NCBI GenBank assembly: GCA_023423415.1
Contig: JAFAFP010000131.1
Location: 1-7,602, forward strand
Origin: Pseudomonadota bacterium
GTDB lineage: Bacteria > Pseudomonadota > Alphaproteobacteria > Rhizobiales > Xanthobacteraceae
Length of the DNA: 7,602 bases
Direction: 5' to 3'
The notes below the pieces were generated by a model. The model saw only the letters and a list, made by a program, of their open reading frames with translations, searched no databases and was not told the origin of the DNA. Both the position numbers and the translations under genes were made by a program. This document shows positions 5,260 through 7,602 of this stretch, piece by piece (the first letter of the stretch is position 1; each line of letters opens with the position of its first letter).

Positions 5260-6527
5260 TCTGGACCCTCGGCGCTGTTCCCATTTCGCTGCTGGTCATC
5301 GGTACGCCGATTTTCGCATTGCTGCTGACCGGCGCGGTCCTCACGTTCATTTTCTATCTGACCGTTCCGTCGATCGCGTTGCACCAGATCATGTTCGGCG
5401 GTCTGGAGAACTACGCGCTTCTCGCGATTCCGTTCTTTATTTTCGCCGGCGAGCTGATGGGCGCTGCCGGCATTGCCGACAGGCTGATCGTCTGGGTCCT
5501 GGCGCTGATCGGCCGGATGCCGGGAAGTCTCGGTGTGGCGACAGTCGGGGCATCGACTTTGATCGGCGCCATATCGGGCGCCAGCGTTGCGACGGTCGCC
5601 GCCGTCGGCAAGTCGATCTATCCGGGTCTGATCCGTGAAGGATATGGGCAGCGATTTTCATCGGGCTTGGTCAGTTCCAGCGGCGCCATCGATATTCTGA
5701 TCCCGCCCAGCATCGCCATGATCCTCTATGGGGCGGCGGCGGAGCAGTCGATTCCGAAACTGTTCGTTGCCGGCGTGCTTCCGGGCTTGCTGATGGCGCT
5801 GATGATGGCGGCCTTCGTAGTGGTTCGGGCCGTACAAATGAAGCTGCCGACCTCCGGCCATTTCGATCTTCGCCTATTTCTGCGGACAAGTCTCGGCGCG
5901 GCGCCGGCCTTGTTCATGCCGATCTTCGTGCTGGCCAGCATTTATCTGGGCTATGCCTCGCCGACCGAGGCGGGTGGCTTCGCCTGCGTCTATGCCATGA
6001 TTGTCGGACTGTTTATCTATCGCACGATGTCGTGGAGCGATGTGCTGGAAGCAGCCGCGCGGTCCGCGATGCTGACGGCGCAGATTCTGGTGATCGTCGC
6101 CACGGCGGCCTTGTTCTCCTGGATCCTGACCATCAGCGGTGTTCCGCAGGCGCTCACGAACTGGCTGCAAGGACTTCGGCTCGAGCCCTGGGCGTTCCTG
6201 ATGGCCATCAACGTCATCTTGCTGTTGATCGGATGCGTTCTCGATCCAACGTCGGCGATCCTGGTGTTGACCCCGTTGCTGATGCCGTTGGTCAAGTCGG
6301 TCGGCGTCGATCCGATCCATTTCGGCATCGTCATGACCGCCAATCTCGCGATCGGCATGTTCACACCGCCCTTTGGTCTCAACATCTTCGTTGCGCGTTC
6401 GGTGCTCGGCGTGCCGCTGGAAACCATTTATCGCGGCGTGCTTCCGTTTGCGGTCGTGCAGATCGCAGCGCTGCTGATCATTACCTATTGGCCGGAACTT
6501 TCACTCGTCCTGACACGTGCTCTTTGA
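5256..6527 (+). CDS. dctM: TRAP transporter large permease subunit (DctM family)
   Basis: A 423-residue, strongly hydrophobic permease of normal family length, probably with about twelve membrane segments, that moves an organic acid with sodium or protons. Conserved family stretches are visible: ENYALLAIPFFIFAGELM (51-68), GAISGASVATVAAVGKSIYP (104-123), IPPSIAMILYG (149-159), YASPTEAGGFA (233-243), DPTSAILVLTPLLMP (330-344) and GMFTPPFGLNIFV (367-379). The paired SG and PP motifs mark the two inverted halves of the transport core. The start overlaps dctQ by four bases, and the binding-protein gene follows after 16 bases. The protein appears intact. Subunit assignment is firm; the substrate cannot be read from this subunit. 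Confidence 0.96.
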   Translation: MIWTLGAVPISLLVIGTPIFALLLTGAVLTFIFYLTVPSIALHQIMFGGLENYALLAIPFFIFAGELMGAAGIADRLIVWVLALIGRMPGSLGVATVGASTLIGAISGASVATVAAVGKSIYPGLIREGYGQRFSSGLVSSSGAIDILIPPSIAMILYGAAAEQSIPKLFVAGVLPGLLMALMMAAFVVVRAVQMKLPTSGHFDLRLFLRTSLGAAPALFMPIFVLASIYLGYASPTEAGGFACVYAMIVGLFIYRTMSWSDVLEAAARSAMLTAQILVIVATAALFSWILTISGVPQALTNWLQGLRLEPWAFLMAINVILLLIGCVLDPTSAILVLTPLLMPLVKSVGVDPIHFGIVMTANLAIGMFTPPFGLNIFVARSVLGVPLETIYRGVLPFAVVQIAALLIITYWPELSLVLTRAL

Positions 6528-6532
6528 CATCT

Positions 6533-6538
6533 GGGAGG
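6533..6538 (+). promoter_or_regulatory. Strong ribosome binding site of the binding-protein gene
   Basis: GGGAGG lies five bases before the ATG at 6544 and is the best Shine-Dalgarno in the operon, consistent with the need for more binding protein than permease. It also rules out the earlier in-frame GTG at 6517, which would put extra residues before the signal peptide. Confidence 0.75.
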
Positions 6539-6543
6539 TTGTT

Positions 6544-7557
6544 ATGAGTTTTTCGCGACGTTCTATGATTGCCGCCGCCATGGCTACGGCCTTTGTCGCG
6601 GCGCCTTACGCTGCATCAGCGCAAACCGTAATGAAGCTCGCCAGTGCGACCATCAACGATGGCCAGCACGAATGGCAGAAGCGATTTGTCGAAGCGCTGA
6701 AGACAAAGCCCGGTAGCGACAAGATCAAGGCCGAGATCTACCCGGCCAGCCAGCTCGGTGCGATCCCGCGCATGGCGGAGGGCGTGTCGCTCGGCACCAT
6801 CGAGTCTTTCATCACGCCGACCGCCTTCGTCACCAATCTCGATCCGCGCTTCCAGATTTTCGATGTGCCCGGCCTCTTCAAGTCACCCGAACATCAATAT
6901 GCGGTGATCCAGGATCCGGCCTATCGCGATCACCTCGAGACCATGTTCCTCGACAAGGGCCTTCGCGTGATCGGCGCGATCTATAACAGCCCGACGGTGA
7001 TCCTGCTCAAGAAGCCGGGTACGACGCTGGAAGCGATGAAAGGCATGAAAGTGCGCACTTTCGCATCGCCCTTGCAGGTCGAGCCAATGAAGTCGATTGG
7101 TGTGATCCCGACCCCGCTTGCATTGTCGGAAGTGGTCCCGCAGCTTCAGTCGGGCGGCCTCGACGGCATGCTGGCCGGCATGCCGATCCTGACCGCGTTC
7201 AAGTATTACGACGTCGCCAAATACGTCACCGACCTGAACTTCTCGCAAATTCTTTCGGTCGCCCTGGTGAACGAGAACTGGTTCAAGGCGCAGCCGAAGG
7301 ATGTGCAGGAGGCGATCCGCGCCGCCGGCCGTGAAGCTGAAAAGCAGGCCTTCCCGTGGGTGCTTGATAACAACAAGAAATCCTACGAAGCCTGGATAGC
7401 CAACAAGGGCGAGATCCTGAAATTGCCGGCGCAGGAGCAAGAGACGATGATGAAGAACTTCGTCGCGCTCGGCACCAAGATCGTAGAGGCTAATGCCGGC
7501 ACCAAGAAGGAATTCGAAAAGCTGAAGGCTGTCGTCGACGCCAAGGCGCCGAAGTGA
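6544..7557 (+). CDS. dctP: TRAP transporter periplasmic solute-binding protein (DctP family)
   Basis: A 337-residue exported binding protein. The signal peptide is clear: SRR near the N-terminus, a hydrophobic core (about 8-20) and a cut after YAASA (22-26) before QTVMKL. The mature protein has the DctP features IYPASQLGA (65-73), GLFKSPEHQYA (110-120) and KVRTFASPLQVEPMKSIG (169-186), and SEVVPQLQSGGLDGM (195-209). Arg171 in KVRTF matches the conserved arginine that ties down the ligand's carboxylate in this family (Arg147 in SiaP), so an organic acid is expected. It is the last gene of the operon here, an order (Q-M-P) that differs from the common P-Q-M. The natural guess is that the ligand is the aromatic acid cleaved by the upstream dioxygenase, but the sequence does not show this. 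Confidence 0.95.
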   Translation: MSFSRRSMIAAAMATAFVAAPYAASAQTVMKLASATINDGQHEWQKRFVEALKTKPGSDKIKAEIYPASQLGAIPRMAEGVSLGTIESFITPTAFVTNLDPRFQIFDVPGLFKSPEHQYAVIQDPAYRDHLETMFLDKGLRVIGAIYNSPTVILLKKPGTTLEAMKGMKVRTFASPLQVEPMKSIGVIPTPLALSEVVPQLQSGGLDGMLAGMPILTAFKYYDVAKYVTDLNFSQILSVALVNENWFKAQPKDVQEAIRAAGREAEKQAFPWVLDNNKKSYEAWIANKGEILKLPAQEQETMMKNFVALGTKIVEANAGTKKEFEKLKAVVDAKAPK

Positions 7558-7583
7558 TCTGAAGCACTTCAACGAAGTTGGTT

Positions 7584-7602
7584 GTCATGCGCGGGCTTGG
7601 CC
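7584..7602. repeat. Possible left arm of a second palindromic intergenic repeat, cut by the window edge
   Basis: GTCATGCGCGGGCTTGGCC begins 26 bases after the dctP stop and runs off the window. It resembles the left half of GTCATG(N)CGGGCTT...-type palindromes that I recall between genes in Bradyrhizobium relatives. The matching right arm lies outside the window, so the palindrome cannot be confirmed. Confidence 0.3.

Noticed and set aside
6883..7572. Minus-strand open frame (229 codons) opposite dctP
   Set aside because: Antisense to a clear DctP protein, low-complexity Arg/Leu/His-rich translation and no recognisable family.
7561..7579. Small hairpin after dctP as a terminator
   Set aside because: The ACTTC-AAC-GAAGT stem is only five base pairs and has no T-tract.

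Overview
The window reads as a catabolic and uptake locus from a GC-rich alphaproteobacterium, most likely of the Bradyrhizobium / Rhodopseudomonas / Afipia group. The base for this is codon use, the gene families present, and a palindromic intergenic element (about 3940-4046) with ATTCCGGG/CCCGGAAT arms of the kind I recall as abundant in those genomes. The genus is an inference.

Layout. At the left edge is the 3' end of an unrecognised plus-strand reading frame (2-247). It runs tail to tail into a minus-strand GntR/FCD-family repressor gene (189-965). The 163-bp gap 966-1128 holds plausible divergent promoters with a FadR-like half-palindrome between them. Rightward from there lie a gentisate/salicylate-type bicupin ring-cleavage dioxygenase (1129-2283), a strong hairpin, an LVIVD-repeat beta-propeller protein of unknown function (2380-3510), a RidA-family protein (3520-3918), the palindromic repeat, a GstB-like glutathione transferase (4072-4701), and a complete TRAP transporter in the order Q-M-P (4723-7557). 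The last bases (7584-7602) look like the left arm of another palindromic repeat.

How the genes may work together (inference). The periplasmic protein DctP would capture an organic acid and DctQM would import it. The cupin enzyme would cleave an aromatic ring bearing a carboxylate. The RidA, GST and LVIVD proteins would process the ring-opened product. The FCD regulator would sense the substrate or an intermediate and control the operon. The set differs from a textbook gentisate pathway: no fumarylpyruvate hydrolase is visible, the GST is not of the zeta (maleylpyruvate isomerase) type, and two additional proteins are present. The LVIVD protein carries His at the start of the inner strand in about five of its seven predicted blades, which suggests it could be an undescribed metal enzyme. 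This is the most interesting lead in the window.
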